In this document: positions 23,060-33,595 of the stretch, one piece after another
Layout: each line of letters starts with the position of its first letter
Position numbering within the stretch: the first letter of the stretch is position 1
NCBI GenBank assembly: GCA_022701365.1
Contig: JAKUHH010000040.1
Coordinates: 496,001-560,000 of the forward strand
Length of the DNA: 64,000 nucleotides
DNA from: Mycocentrospora acerina
Lineage: Eukaryota > Ascomycota > Dothideomycetes > Pleosporales
Direction: 5' to 3'
Made by a program: the position numbers and the translations under genes
The notes under the pieces: generated by a model
What the model saw: only the letters and a program-made list of their open reading frames with translations
Told to the model about the DNA's origin: nothing
Database searches by the model: none

Positions 23060-24110
23060 TTAGTCGAAGAGACCGAAACCCATGTCATCATCCTCGGACT
23101 CCTCCTTCTCCTCCTCAGCGGGCTTGGCAGCCTCGGCAGCAGGGGCGCTGGAGGAAGCGGCGGCACCGGCAGCAGGGCCGGAAGAGGCGTACTTGTCGGG
23201 GTTGGCAATACGGTCCTTGAGCTCAGCAATCTCCTCCCACTCGTAGTCGGTCTCAATAGCGACAGAGAGGACCTTCTTGTACGTGTTGACGACGGAGTGG
23301 ATGACCGAGGGCAGGGTGGGGAAGTTGGCAGCCAGGGAGATACTGGCGATGGTGGTGATGGCCGAGGAGAAGGCCTTGAGGAGCTGGGACTCCTCGATGT
23401 CCAGAACGTGGGGCTCGAAGGTCTGGCCGTTGTCGTAAATCTGGTAGATACCCATACCGTAGGTGAAGGGCGAGATGTTCAACATGTTAAGGAGGGTGGC
23501 CTCGGAGGCACCGACCTTGCAACCGGCCTCAACGAGCTTCAAGTCGGCCGTGATTTCAATGGTACCACGGGCAATCTTGGTGGGGACACCAAGAGCCTGG
23601 AAGAAAGAGGTCTTTCCGGGTTCCATACCACTGCCAGTTGTTAGTATTGTTCGACAATTTGTGCGGTTCAGGATTCCTTACGTGTTTCCGGCAGGGATGA
23701 AGACATCGTCAGGAGCGACGGCACCAGCACGGGCAGGGGCAGCGACACGGTTGGCGAGGATCTTGTCACGGCTGGCCTTGAGGTCGGCGTTGGTGAAGAC
23801 GAAACCGACGTTGCCTGCACACTAATCAATACCATGTGCGATAGCTGCGCAAATTGCCAAACGTACCCTTGACGTGGGGAAGCAGGCGCTCGTACTCTGG
23901 GGAGTCGGGAATAAGACCCTTCAGAGCACGGCGAACCATGGTGTTCTTTCCCATGAGAACGACACCCTCGCCACGGAGGGACTGTCGGATCTCGTGCATC
24001 TGCTGGGAAGAGACATTGTCGACGGTGACGATGAAGATGCTCTTGTACTCCTCAAGGAGCACCTTGAGCTTATCGAAGTAAGCGGCCTTGTTTTCTTTCT
24101 TGCCCCCCAT
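23060..24110 (-). CDS. RPP0: 60S acidic ribosomal protein P0 (uL10)
   Basis: Base of the ribosomal P-stalk, which recruits elongation factors. The model is complement(join(23060..23630, 23682..23814, 23867..24110)), 315 aa, the usual length. It starts MGGKKENKAAYFDKL; the frame stays open a few codons upstream, but this ATG matches the family. Landmarks are VTVDNVSSQQMHEIR, MGKNTMVRRALKG, the domain II segment starting NVGFVFTN, and INISPFTYGMGIYQIYDNG-type sequence. The Ala/Pro-rich hinge and the conserved tail EESEDDDMGFGLFD bind translation factors. Both introns are short (51 and 52 nt). Head-to-head with TRM82 (204 bp). Confidence 0.97.
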
Positions 24111-24314
24111 TGTGTTCGTGTGACGCAAAGGGATGTTTAAGGTCTTAAACGGTTTTGTTGATGTTGGTGGATTGGGGACCTTGGTAGAGCGAAAATTTGA
24201 GGTCGTTCAGCGTGTGGGTGGCACGTGCCTCGGCTACCTTGACAACTCTTGGCGAGTCGATTTGGAGAGACCGACACCGTCGCAGGCACATATTTTGCTG
24301 AGGCTCATAACAAC
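24111..24314. promoter_or_regulatory. Shared divergent promoter, RPP0 / TRM82
   Basis: Only 204 bp separate the two start codons, so the 5' leaders and promoters must overlap or abut. Both genes serve translation, so co-regulation is plausible but inferred. Confidence 0.6.
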
Positions 24315-25994
24315 ATGACGTTACCCTTCCAGCGTCTGGCATCCCGCAAAGGGCTCACTGCTGGATCAAATGAATGGACACTTTTCGGTGCCAGCGGTTC
24401 AAAACTTATCGTTCAGTCCAGTAATGGAGCCACATCGGTTTGGCCAGAACAAAATGGTTCTGTAAGAGTGAGTGAGGGACATCAGAAAATACATCTATAC
24501 ATGCAGTATGGAAGAGCCTGAGTGGGAGCTAAGAAAAGCAGGAACACGAGCCAGAGGATGATACTCAAGAACCACCAGGAAAACGAATCAAACTTTCACC
24601 CCCAAAAGAGCCAGAACAAAAGCCAAACTTCTTATCTTTGACATTATCGAGCGATGGCCAGTATCTCGTTGGTGTCACGGGTGAAGACAAGTGTATTCGC
24701 GTGTTCCAGATTGACTCGCAGAACCATTTGCTACAGCTAAGCGAAAGGCAAGATAGCATCGTTTGTCTCAATGTTTCGAGTACTGACCATTTGAAGATGC
24801 ATGCTTAGACGGCCTTGTTCGATTGCTCTGTCTTCAGATGATTCCACCATCTTGTGTGCAGATAAGTTTGGAGATGTGTATGCACTCCCATTGCTACCAT
24901 CACCAGATGAAGAGCAGGTAGAGACCCCTGTAATTGAAGAGCCTGTCGAGACCAAGGAGGAATCGTTTTCGCCTGCTGCTACAGTTCTTACCGTTCACTC
25001 GGGAAGGAACCGGAAAACTCTGGAAGATCAACTCAAGCAGAAAGCCAAGGGTCCAGCTAAGCCTAGGGAAATCATAAAGTTCAAACATGAACTTCTCCTT
25101 GGTCATGTCTCCATGCTTACCGATATTGTGTATGCAAAGGTCGACTCTCGTAGCTACATCATAACAGCAGATCGAGACGAGCATATTCGGGTCTCCCGCG
25201 GACCACCCCAGGCTCACATCATCGAAGGGTTTTGCTTCGGGCACGGAGCATTTGTAAATCGACTATGCTTGACGCAATCTGGTTTACTCATATCTGGTGG
25301 TGGAGATGATAGTCTATTTGTATGGGATTGGAAGAACTACCGACTCGTTGAGAAGCTTCCTATTCGAGACGTTGCGCTAGATTACGCCAAATCTCACTCA
25401 GAGCTCAACCCTACAATAACTGACGACGAGAGCTTCAAGGTCGCGGTAACAGGGATATGGAATGTACCGCGCAGTAACAGCGAGGTTTGTGTTTAAATCG
25501 ATTCCTCATTTCACAGACACTAACCTGTAACAGACAGACGAGATTCTTGTAGCTTGCGAAGGGATACCAGCTTTGTTTTGCTTCAAGACCGGCTCTCATG
25601 GGATGGCAGGCACTCCAGTATCCCTAAATGGCAATGCACTAGACGTGGCGTTTATCCAGACAGTCCGATCTTCTTGCACGGCTATCGTCTCTGTCGATCA
25701 CATACACAAGCCGGGTTCCACAACATTGGTCCGGGAAGACAAGGTAAGCGATACGACTATAACACATTATGACTAAAGCTAATTGGTGTGCAGAACGCCC
25801 ATCGCATACAATGCTTCTCAAACATGAACGACCAGTGGCAGGAGGATGCAAGCACAGAAGAGGTTCTGGGATGGTTCGGCGGTGCAGGACATGAAGGTAG
25901 CAAAGCTGGTCTGGTGTCAATCGACGATAAGGCAGTGCGAGACATGCTCTACAATGTGGAGAACCTCAGGAAGCGTCCAGGCGCAGAGGAGTAA
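24315..25994 (+). CDS. TRM82: tRNA (guanine-N7)-methyltransferase non-catalytic subunit Trm82
   Basis: WD-repeat partner of Trm8 that makes m7G46 in tRNA. The model is join(24315..24467, 24542..24747, 24797..25484, 25534..25743, 25794..25994), 485 aa. Recognition rests on LSLTLSSDGQYLVGVTGEDKCIRVFQID, on RPCSIALSSDDSTILCADKFGDVYALPL, on LLLGHVSMLTDIVYA, on SYIITADRDEHIRVSRGPP, and on IIEGFCFGHGAFVNRLCL...LLISGGGDDSLFVWDW. These are the usual Trm82 repeat blocks. Intron 2 is best read as a GC-AG intron (AAAG|GCAAGA ... TTTGAAG|A), which restores LSERCMLRRPCSIAL. No GT donor in the neighbourhood gives the right phase. Exon 1 could end 6 nt earlier at GTAAGA; GTGAGT is preferred. The basic/acidic linker near 105-150 contains KRIKLSPP. 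Confidence 0.87.
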
Positions 25995-26820
25995 GCGCAT
26001 ATGTGGTATTACAGTCTAGCAAGTGATATAGTTATCTCCGCCTGACCGGCTAAAGATTGAAGGCGGGGGTTAACGCGTGACGTCGGAGGCTCCAGACCTG
26101 CATCAAGTGTATAATCAGATGCAAGCTAGCCACGGGTACTCCCAGCGACAAATCGAGTCACGGTTGTCCCGAGGCTCACGAGTCGGTGACCCTTGATGTT
26201 CCGCCGTGTCAGCGTCAGTTTTGTAAGATCCTGTCCGTGCCTGTGGATTTTGGTAGTCTAGACAGCTTGATTTCTAAGAATCCAGATCGTCAAGGCACGC
26301 CATCCAATCTTTTTCCTTCTTTGGATTGCCAACGACATTACACTCTCCAGTACAAAGTAAGTCGGATTTCTCTTCTTTTAAACTTTTGCATACTCTAGAA
26401 CCTCGAGCTGCATTGGTATTACAATCAATTCGCACTTATCAAGTTGCCCCTCCGCACTTCGGCCTTCTCACATCCTCGACTTTGTTGCCACGCAATATCT
26501 GCATCCACCTTGTACGACAACACCAACTTCCAGGCCTTTCTGCGTTACTCGGTCCTTTCACAAAAGGCACCTCCTGCGCAGTTCAGATCAGATCTCACAC
26601 ATCGCAGCCTACCTTCCACTACCCTTCCACCTCACGCGAGATCGCACACGTCGCCAAAGTGTTCGCTCCAATCTTCCGCCGGGCGACTTCTTCTCGAGTT
26701 CTATCTTTGTTTTCCGTTCCAGTCGCTGCCGTTGCTTCGCACAACCAGCGCGTATCACCTGCTGCGGGGATCTCGTCTGCTACAAGTTTAACTGCAACAC
26801 CAAAAATCGACACAAGGAGA
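25995..26820 (+). promoter_or_regulatory. TRR1 upstream region with open in-frame leader
   Basis: Upstream of thioredoxin reductase. A CRE-like TGACGTCG lies at 26078-26085. From 26326 to the TRR1 ATG the TRR1 frame is open for 165 codons, yet it has no ATG; the composition is Ser/Arg/Leu-rich. It is probably a pyrimidine-rich 5' leader, but see the finding on a possible targeting extension. Confidence 0.5.
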
Positions 26821-28197
26821 ATGCATTCAAAGCTAGTTAGTAAGTTGCACCAGAATATAGGTTACTGAGAGAAGTGCTAACAAGTTCTGCAGTTATCGGG
26901 TATGTTTGCGACGCGTCTCGCGCTTTACATGCGCCTACCCCGCCATCAGTGCAGCGACTCGCTTTTTCAACAAACACTGACATTTGTGTAGCTCGGGGCC
27001 TGCAGGCCACACCGCAGCCATCTATGCCGCTCGCGCTGATCTGAACCGTGAGTTGAGTTCCATCGCACCTTGCGGGAGTGTACTGACAATGCGCAGCCGT
27101 CATGTACGAGGGCTTCATGGCTCTGGGTATCGCCGCTGGAGGCCAATTGACCACTACGGATGAAGTAGAAAACTTCCCTGGTTTCAAGAACATTCAGGGA
27201 GGGAAACTTATGGTTAGTGCTTCACAAATCTGTCCACTTGCGCCTTATTGACAGTTCTCAGGAGCAAATGCGTGAACAATCCGAAGAGTGCGGTACCGAG
27301 ATTATCTCCCAAACCGTCGCGAAGGTTGACCTAAAATCGACTCCTTTCAAGTACTGGCTCCACCCCATGGGTGATGACGAGGAGATCGAGGAGGAAGAAC
27401 ACACTGCCGATGCCTTGATCATCGCAACCGGCGCAAAGGCAAGGAGGTTGGGGCTCACAGGCGAGGAGAAGTACTGGGGCAACGGCGTCTCTGCATGCGC
27501 AGTCTGCGACGGTTCTCTGCCTATGTTCAGGGATCAGCCTTTGGTCGTCATCGGTGGTGGCGACTCAGCAGTCGAGGAGGCGCTATACCTTACCAAGAAG
27601 GCAAAGAAGGTTACCGTGCTAGTACGAAGAGACAAGCTCCGTGCAAGCAGGACAAACGCCCGACGATTGACTACACACCCCAAGATTGAGGTTATGTTCA
27701 ACACAGGCGCGACTGAGATCAAGGGCGAGGAGAAGAAGAACGGACTCATGACACATCTCGTGGTTCGTAACAACGTCACCAAGGAGGAGCAGACCATCGA
27801 GGCAAAGGGCTTATTCTATGCTGTTGGACACGACCCTGCGACGACACTATTCAAGGACCAGCTTGATATGGATGAGGATGGTTACTTGATCACCAAGCCT
27901 GGAGAGGGACTTACCAGTGTGGAGGGTGTCTTCGCTGCTGGCGACGTCCAGGACAAGCGATACCGACAGGCCATCACTAGTGCAGGTGAGTTTATCCTTT
28001 CTGGTTTGATGAGTAATCCACAAATATAGGCACTGACAACTTCAACAGGATCTGGCTGCATTGCTGCCCTTGAGGCCGAAAAGTGGCTCGCCGAGCGTGA
28101 CGAGCACGTCAGCAACGGGCTCGAGACTGAAAACCAGGCCGAGAAGTCGCAGACTAACGGTGTTGTACCCGAATACCGCTCCAACCCTCTTTTGTAA
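26821..28197 (+). CDS. TRR1: Thioredoxin reductase (NADPH), low-Mr type
   Basis: FAD enzyme that reduces thioredoxin with NADPH. The model is join(26821..26839, 26893..26899, 26992..27047, 27097..27212, 27262..27985, 28049..28197), 356 aa. Exon 2 is a 7-nt microexon (TTATCGG). With it the N-terminus reads MHSKLVIIGSGPAGHTAAIYAARADLN, the classical FAD-binding start, so the phase is secure. Other landmarks are AAGGQLTTTDEVENFPGF, the redox-active CAVC (145-148), the NADPH motif GGGDSA (164-169), and EGVFAAGDVQDKRYRQAITSAGSG near the C-terminus. The C-terminal extension after KWLAERDEHV is variable in fungi. Cytosolic localisation is expected from this start. Confidence 0.95.
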
Positions 28198-28765
28198 ATA
28201 CACTCTCCACACCGCCACTGGTTTTGGCGGCTGCGTCTAGACTTCAACACACATTGCATCGGAAGGAATTTGCATCATGGATTTATCTTAGAGGATATTA
28301 AGGGCGGGAATTTGTAGACCTTAAAAGAGTGGTTGGGTTGAGCCTTGTTCTTACGGATCACGATTGACGTAGACTGGGTAAAATTTGACTATTTTAGGGG
28401 CCTAGATATAGAAGTCGCTTGGCAACAAGGAGTTCTGAAGAACGTTTGATTAAAATCGGCTTGACTGGTATGTGACAACTGTGAAATTTGACATTGAAGA
28501 TCAATAATCAACTCCGTTCCTGATGACAGCTCGAGTGTTCGATTCGGTAACTGGGTAGGCGCGGTAGCTGTATACCCTACGTCACTCAACTACAAGATAT
28601 TACACCGCATCACATGTATCCCTGATGTGACATAACTTTGGAGCCTTGGTAGAAGCGTGGTCTGCCGACCAGCTGATCCCACATGGCTTGACGACTCGAA
28701 CTGCTGACAAGATGTCGGCTGAGCTGTATGGCGAGCAAGGTAAATAGCGCCTAAGTTGATGAGCA
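28198..28765. other. Convergent 3' spacer
   Basis: Spacer between TRR1 (+) and the coiled-coil gene (-). Open frames here are antisense extensions of the downstream gene's 3' end and carry no recognisable domains. Confidence 0.5.
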
Positions 28766-29415
28766 TCAACCACCAAAGCCATGAACCTTGAGGAGATTCA
28801 GCGCACTTTCGAAAGCCTTGACTACATTGACGTCTGCCAAAAGTCAGCGATAGTAACAACATCACGGGTATGGCTGAGCTTACAATGATTGCGGGTCTTC
28901 TCTAATTTTTCCTCTGAGCTCTGTACATATGTCGTGCGTGTCCGAAGACTATTTAGGTTAGCTGAGAGTTGGAACATAGTCGCATGGTGAGGTACCGTGA
29001 ATACGTCCGACTTGTCTCTTGCTCATGTCCCGACTCGGCCCAGATACGGAAATACTACGTCCGTCAGCTACGCGCGCCTCCATGCAACAAGTGAGCGAAG
29101 CCATACACTCATCAGACTCTCCCACTCTTGCATCAGCACCTCCTCATCCTCGTAACACTTATTCATCGCCTCGTGATATCGTGCGTGCAGATCTTCCCAG
29201 TCGAAGTCAGCAATTCTATCGGCTGGATCACTATCCTCAATTCCCAACTCCTCATCCTCGTTTGTACCAATGGATGCTTCTGCGTCGCCTGGAGCTTGTT
29301 GTGCAGATGGTGGACGCTCTGTCTCTCCGGTGCTCACTCGCCTTAGTAGTGGCTTCTTCGCGTCTACATCCTGCGAGATCTGGGGCTCCGGCTTAACTTG
29401 TACATTACTATCCAT
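28766..29415 (-). CDS. Unrecognised coiled-coil protein, about 166 aa
   Basis: The model is complement(join(28766..28833, 28884..28948, 28996..29054, 29107..29415)). The introns were placed by phase: GTATGG at 29106 (sense), GTACCT at 28995, and GTAAGC at 28883, with acceptors GACGTAG, CTAAATAG and TTTGGCAG. The protein begins MDSNVQVKPEPQISQD, an acidic disordered region to about residue 68. It continues DFDWEDLHARYHEAMNKCYEDEEVLMQEWESLMSYFRIWAESGHEQE and RLRTRTTYVQSSEEKLEKTRNHYVNVVKAFESALNLLK. The second half is almost all helix with heptad character. I do not recognise a named family. It shares a 580-bp divergent promoter with the ATG14-like gene. Confidence 0.68.
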
Positions 29416-29995
29416 TTTTCTGTAAAGTATTACTTCGAAGTAACAGCGGTGAGTAGCAGAATGTGAACAAGGGGTGGATGAAGAAAGATGATTCGAAACT
29501 GCTAGTCAGTCGAAATGCCGTTGTACACGTCAGTCAATGCTGTTTGTTAGTAGGTTGACAGTGATACAAGACTATTTCTCTCGTCTCAAGGAGAGATCTA
29601 TCGACTGGGCTGCAATTCAATAGAAGTCGTGATACCATTATTCTGCTCTATGAAGACTATTGGTTTTATCACGTGACGCACTATCCGTTTTCGTCTGAAG
29701 GAGCATGACGTGCGGCAGGTGAGTCCATCTGACTCGCGCTCGCGCACCGCGTCTGTCGCTGCGTGACTTGTTGATCACATTAGTCTCTTCTCGTCCGCTT
29801 GTCTCTTACCTATTCACTCAACCCTACGCGTCTGAAGCCTGCTGTTTGTCCAACATCTTCTCTTGTGCAAACTCATGGATCCGTAAATGCTCACCACCCC
29901 GCGGCGAATCACCACTCAACATGATCCCTCGGTGCCTCTCACGTCTACCACCTCACGGACTACAGGGAGGCGATATCACATAATCCCTCTACGAT
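29416..29995. promoter_or_regulatory. Divergent promoter with TCACGTGA palindrome
   Basis: About 580 bp between divergent starts. It contains a perfect TCACGTGA palindrome at 29669-29676, an E-box type site bound by bHLH factors. A pyrimidine-rich leader precedes the plus-strand gene. Confidence 0.5.
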
Positions 29996-31621
29996 ATGGA
30001 GTGCGACATCTGCGGGAAGGCTGGAAGTTCCACCCATCACCCTCTTCACTGTATCACTTGCGCTCGCTCTTTCCTCGAGCATCCCCGCATCGAACTCGCA
30101 CGGACGTTGATAGATAAGGATGGCGTGGAGAAGCACGTAAAAGCAGTCATACAAGGCCTAGAAGACAAGTCGAGCCAACATGTTTCTCTGACCGACTCCA
30201 AAGGCGGTCTCTTGGTCGATCGGGAGGAATGTACGAACAACCTCAACTGGCAGCGGACGAAGTTCGAGACGGCTGAAATTCAAGAGCGGCTACAGCTTAT
30301 CGCTGAGCAGGCAGGATTTCTTCGAGAGCAGATGGAGGCTACGCGGAAACAGCTGGAGGAAAAACGAGTCGCAAATGCGCAACGAAAGTCTGATCTCTCG
30401 TCCGCCACCTACGGTATTGAATCACGACGAGCCAACGAGCTGGACAAGATCCAGCAAAATGTGAAGAGAATGGACTACAAACTGGACAAGATGCATCAAG
30501 ATACCACAGAGTTGCGCATGCAGCGATGTACAACAGCAGCGAAACTTGCAGGGCTAAAGTCAAACAAGCGAAAGATGAAGGATGGCAGTATCAAGGAAGT
30601 GTTCAATATCGGTCCCGGGACTCGTCTAAAGGTCTGGGATTTGAGAGATCTCAACGACGCATCTCCTGACTATCTCTCTGCATCTTTGGCTGCCGTAGCT
30701 CAGCTTCTGGTCCGAGTCGCTGCCTATCTTGGCATTCGCCTTCCCGCAGAAATCACACTTCCCCACAACGACTATCCACAACCGACCATCTTCAGTCCTG
30801 CATCCTCGTACCAAGGGAAGAAAGTGCCGTTTCCTGGTTCGACGCCTTCACATTCTTCCAGCAACAGTCCTGAAGCATCGCGCACGCTAGATCCACGCGT
30901 GCACCTTCCAAAACCACGCACTCTATTTGTTGACCGGCCGTTGAGCCACTTGTCCGCTGAGGATCCGCCGGCTTACACGTCTTTCATCGAAGGAGTTTCT
31001 CTTCTTGCATACAACGTGGCTTGGCTCTGCCGGACTCAAGGTATGAGAGATAGTTTCAAGACATGGGAAGACATTTGCCCTATGGGTCGCAGTCTACACC
31101 GACTATTAGTTGTCCAGGAAACATTTCTCCCTCATCGGCTCGAAAACCCGCTTGACAAAGACATGAACACTACGAAGTCGTCTTCCAAATTGCCTCTCCG
31201 GAAGAACCCAGTGGGATTTGGGCAGCTTTCACACGCCACATCGCATTCCTTTATACACATTGCAGAAAACACGCAGTATCTCAGTGGTTGGTTACTTTCA
31301 CCTACTAAAATCACAGATGAACTCAGGGCTTTCCTGCTTGCTGAGCAGCAGGCACAAGAGTGGGATGTGCTCAATCAAACGGAGTGGGAGGACATGGAGA
31401 ATCTTGTTGCGGAAGACCCGATTATGGTAGGCGAGAAACGGCGGGGCAACACAGGCGTCGATTCTGGGCGAAGTTACCTCACATTGAATGCAACGAACGG
31501 AAAAACGTCACCGTCACAGAAGAACGAGGCATCTGAAAGCGAAAGGAAAAGGGGAACCAGCGGGTGGACAAAGGTGAAGAGCAGAAATGAAGATATTGCG
31601 AAGCAATCGATACCCGAGTAG
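29996..31621 (+). CDS. ATG14: Atg14/UVRAG-family autophagy protein (Atg14-like)
   Basis: Subunit family of the class III PI3-kinase complex I, which targets Vps34 to the autophagosome formation site. Single exon, 541 aa. The N-terminus has two CxxC pairs (MECDICG and CITCARS, Cys 3/6 and 19/22), the cysteine motif of Atg14. A long coiled coil at about 85-190 follows (TAEIQERLQLIAEQAGFLREQ...). Then come the family blocks VWDLRDLNDASPDYLSASLAAVAQLLVRVAAYLGIRLPAEI, FIEGVSLLAYNVAWLCRTQG and MGRSLHRLLV. The C-terminal tail (after 450) is charged and low complexity. The related Vps38/UVRAG group shares the central fold but usually lacks the N-terminal cysteine pairs, so Atg14 is preferred. Confidence 0.82.
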   Translation: MECDICGKAGSSTHHPLHCITCARSFLEHPRIELARTLIDKDGVEKHVKAVIQGLEDKSSQHVSLTDSKGGLLVDREECTNNLNWQRTKFETAEIQERLQLIAEQAGFLREQMEATRKQLEEKRVANAQRKSDLSSATYGIESRRANELDKIQQNVKRMDYKLDKMHQDTTELRMQRCTTAAKLAGLKSNKRKMKDGSIKEVFNIGPGTRLKVWDLRDLNDASPDYLSASLAAVAQLLVRVAAYLGIRLPAEITLPHNDYPQPTIFSPASSYQGKKVPFPGSTPSHSSSNSPEASRTLDPRVHLPKPRTLFVDRPLSHLSAEDPPAYTSFIEGVSLLAYNVAWLCRTQGMRDSFKTWEDICPMGRSLHRLLVVQETFLPHRLENPLDKDMNTTKSSSKLPLRKNPVGFGQLSHATSHSFIHIAENTQYLSGWLLSPTKITDELRAFLLAEQQAQEWDVLNQTEWEDMENLVAEDPIMVGEKRRGNTGVDSGRSYLTLNATNGKTSPSQKNEASESERKRGTSGWTKVKSRNEDIAKQSIPE

Positions 31622-32245
31622 AATTGTCACCAATAGAACTTTTCATAGACGCATGCCCTGGTGTTATATCGCTGTACTGTTAAGTTTTGGCTTGCAGAAT
31701 TTGGTCATGGTTTCATAGAGTATACGAACTCTTACGTACACCGCTATTTTGTAGTCCTTCAGCAGCCATACATGCTCTATTCGTCATGCAGATGTGATAT
31801 GTCATCAGTTCTAAAACCGGCGCAAAGCGATCGGACAAAAAGATTGCATCATACACGCTAAACTCCGCTTGAAAATCGTCGCGAAGTCAACACGCGCTGA
31901 CCGGGGCACATCTGCGCGTTTCTGGAAGTTCTGTAGCTTAGATAATCCGTTGCTGAACAATGCCAGGGGGTAGTCGGCATAATGGCTCGTATATAAAGAC
32001 ATGTGGGAGTCATCGTTGCAGAGTTCAAGTCTGCGTTCACAGTTAATACCCTCGATATTGCGCCATCCATCAACCAAACAAAAAGTTGCGATCATATCGC
32101 CCCACGAAGAACCAACGCTAGAATAACTATTTGTAAAGACTGAGCACCGCTCGTCCTCAAAAGCTCACCACCCTCCTCTTCTTGACATTAGAGTTTATCG
32201 TACCACTCACGTCCTGTGGAAAACGGTTCAAAGAAAATTGCCATC
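31622..32245. other. Spacer and CYS3 promoter
   Basis: The 3' region of the ATG14-like gene and upstream region of cystathionine gamma-lyase. I looked for a palindromic CYS3/MetR-type site (ATGRYRYCAT) and did not find a clear one. A pyrimidine-rich leader lies at about 32140-32200. Confidence 0.5.
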
Positions 32246-33595
32246 ATGACGCTCACCGAACACCCCATCGACACCCCGCCACGCGCAGCATCACCAGTGC
32301 ACGGTTTCGGTACTCTGGCTGTGCACGCTGGCAGTCCTCATGATCCCGTTACTGGCGCTGTCATCGAGTCGGTAAGTGGTTCTTTTCTTTTTTTTGCAAA
32401 GTTTTTACGGTCAATTGCTAAGTGGAGCAGATTTCCCTATCGACAACATTTGCCCAGTCTGCCGTGGGAAAACCCATTGGCGATTACGAGTACTCGCGCT
32501 CTTCGAACCCAAACCGGTATGTTCAGGCGAGAATTTTTTTTGACAAAGACGCCCACTAACGTAATTCCCAGAGACAACTTTGAACGCGCAGTCGCTGCTC
32601 TTGAGCATGCCCGTTATGCGCTCGCCTTCAGTTCCGGCTCGGCGACCACGGCTAACATTCTGCAATCGCTCGCCGCAGGGTCGCACGTCGTTTCCGTGTC
32701 AGATGTCTACGGTGGAACGCACCGCTACTTCACAAAGGTAGCGCTCACGCACGATGTCAAGGTCACATTTAGCCCCAGCATCGAGATTGACATTGCGGAG
32801 CTCATCCGCCCAAACACAAAGTTGATCTGGATTGAGACACCGTCCAACCCCACCCTTACGCTTGTCGATATCCGCAAGATCTCGACGATTGCCCACCAGC
32901 ACGGCATCATGGTAGTTGTGGATAACACCTTCATGTCGCCTTATGTCCAGAACCCCCTCGACCACGGTGCAGACATTGTCGTCCACTCGGTCACAAAGTA
33001 CATCAACGGGCACTCTGACGTCGTCATGGGTGCTGCGGCCTTCAACTCGCCCGAGCTGTTTGACCGCCTGTCCTTCCTGCAGAACGCTATTGGCGCCGTT
33101 CCCTCGCCCTTTGACTGCTGGCTCGCCCACCGCGGCCTCAAGACTCTGCATCTGCGTGCCCGCGAGGCCACTAAGAACGCTACCGGTGTCGCCAAAGCCC
33201 TCGAGGCCTCGTCGCACGTCGTCTCTGTCAACTACCCTGGTCTGCCTTCGCACCCGCAGCACGCTATTGCGTTGAAGCAGCACCGTGATGGTATGGGCGG
33301 TGGTATGCTCTCGTTCCGCATCAAGGGCGGCTACGAGGCTGCCGAGCGTTTCTGCCAGGCGACCAAGATCTTCACCCTTGCCGAGTCGCTGGGCGGAGTT
33401 GAGTCGCTGGTCGAAGTCCCCAGCGCCATGACACACGGCGGTATCCCCAAGGAGCAGCGTGAGGCGGCGGGTGTCTTTGACGACCTTGTCCGCATCAGCT
33501 GCGGTGTCGAGGACGAGGCTGACCTTGTTGCCGACGTGAAGCAGGCGCTTGAGAAGGCTGTTGTTGGCCCCAAGATCAAGAACGGTGCTGCTTGA
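32246..33595 (+). CDS. CYS3: Cystathionine gamma-lyase
   Basis: PLP enzyme of reverse transsulfuration: cystathionine to cysteine, 2-oxobutyrate and ammonia. The model is join(32246..32371, 32431..32516, 32572..33595), 411 aa. Start ATG 32246 is preferred; the frame runs upstream but only from a GTG. Exon 2 was recovered in another frame and gives ISLSTTFAQSAVGKPIGDYEYSRSSNPNR, joined to DNFERAVAALEHARYALAFSSGSATTANI. The PLP lysine is in HSVTKYINGHSD (Lys213), with VVVDNTFMSPY (PLP-binding Asp) before it. FGTLAVHAG and the YSRSSNPNRD block with GAVIESISLSTTFAQ match gamma-lyase better than beta-lyase or cystathionine gamma-synthase. It complements MDE1 in the sulfur theme of the window. Confidence 0.92.
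   Translation: MTLTEHPIDTPPRAASPVHGFGTLAVHAGSPHDPVTGAVIESVSGSFLFFAKFLRSIAKWSRFPYRQHLPSLPWENPLAITSTRALRTQTGMFRREFFLTKTPTNVIPRDNFERAVAALEHARYALAFSSGSATTANILQSLAAGSHVVSVSDVYGGTHRYFTKVALTHDVKVTFSPSIEIDIAELIRPNTKLIWIETPSNPTLTLVDIRKISTIAHQHGIMVVVDNTFMSPYVQNPLDHGADIVVHSVTKYINGHSDVVMGAAAFNSPELFDRLSFLQNAIGAVPSPFDCWLAHRGLKTLHLRAREATKNATGVAKALEASSHVVSVNYPGLPSHPQHAIALKQHRDGMGGGMLSFRIKGGYEAAERFCQATKIFTLAESLGGVESLVEVPSAMTHGGIPKEQREAAGVFDDLVRISCGVEDEADLVADVKQALEKAVVGPKIKNGAA

Noticed and set aside
28600..28865. Minus-strand frame after TRR1 (about 60-90 codons)
   Set aside because: It overlaps the last exon and 3' region of the gene at 28766-29415 in another frame and carries no domain.
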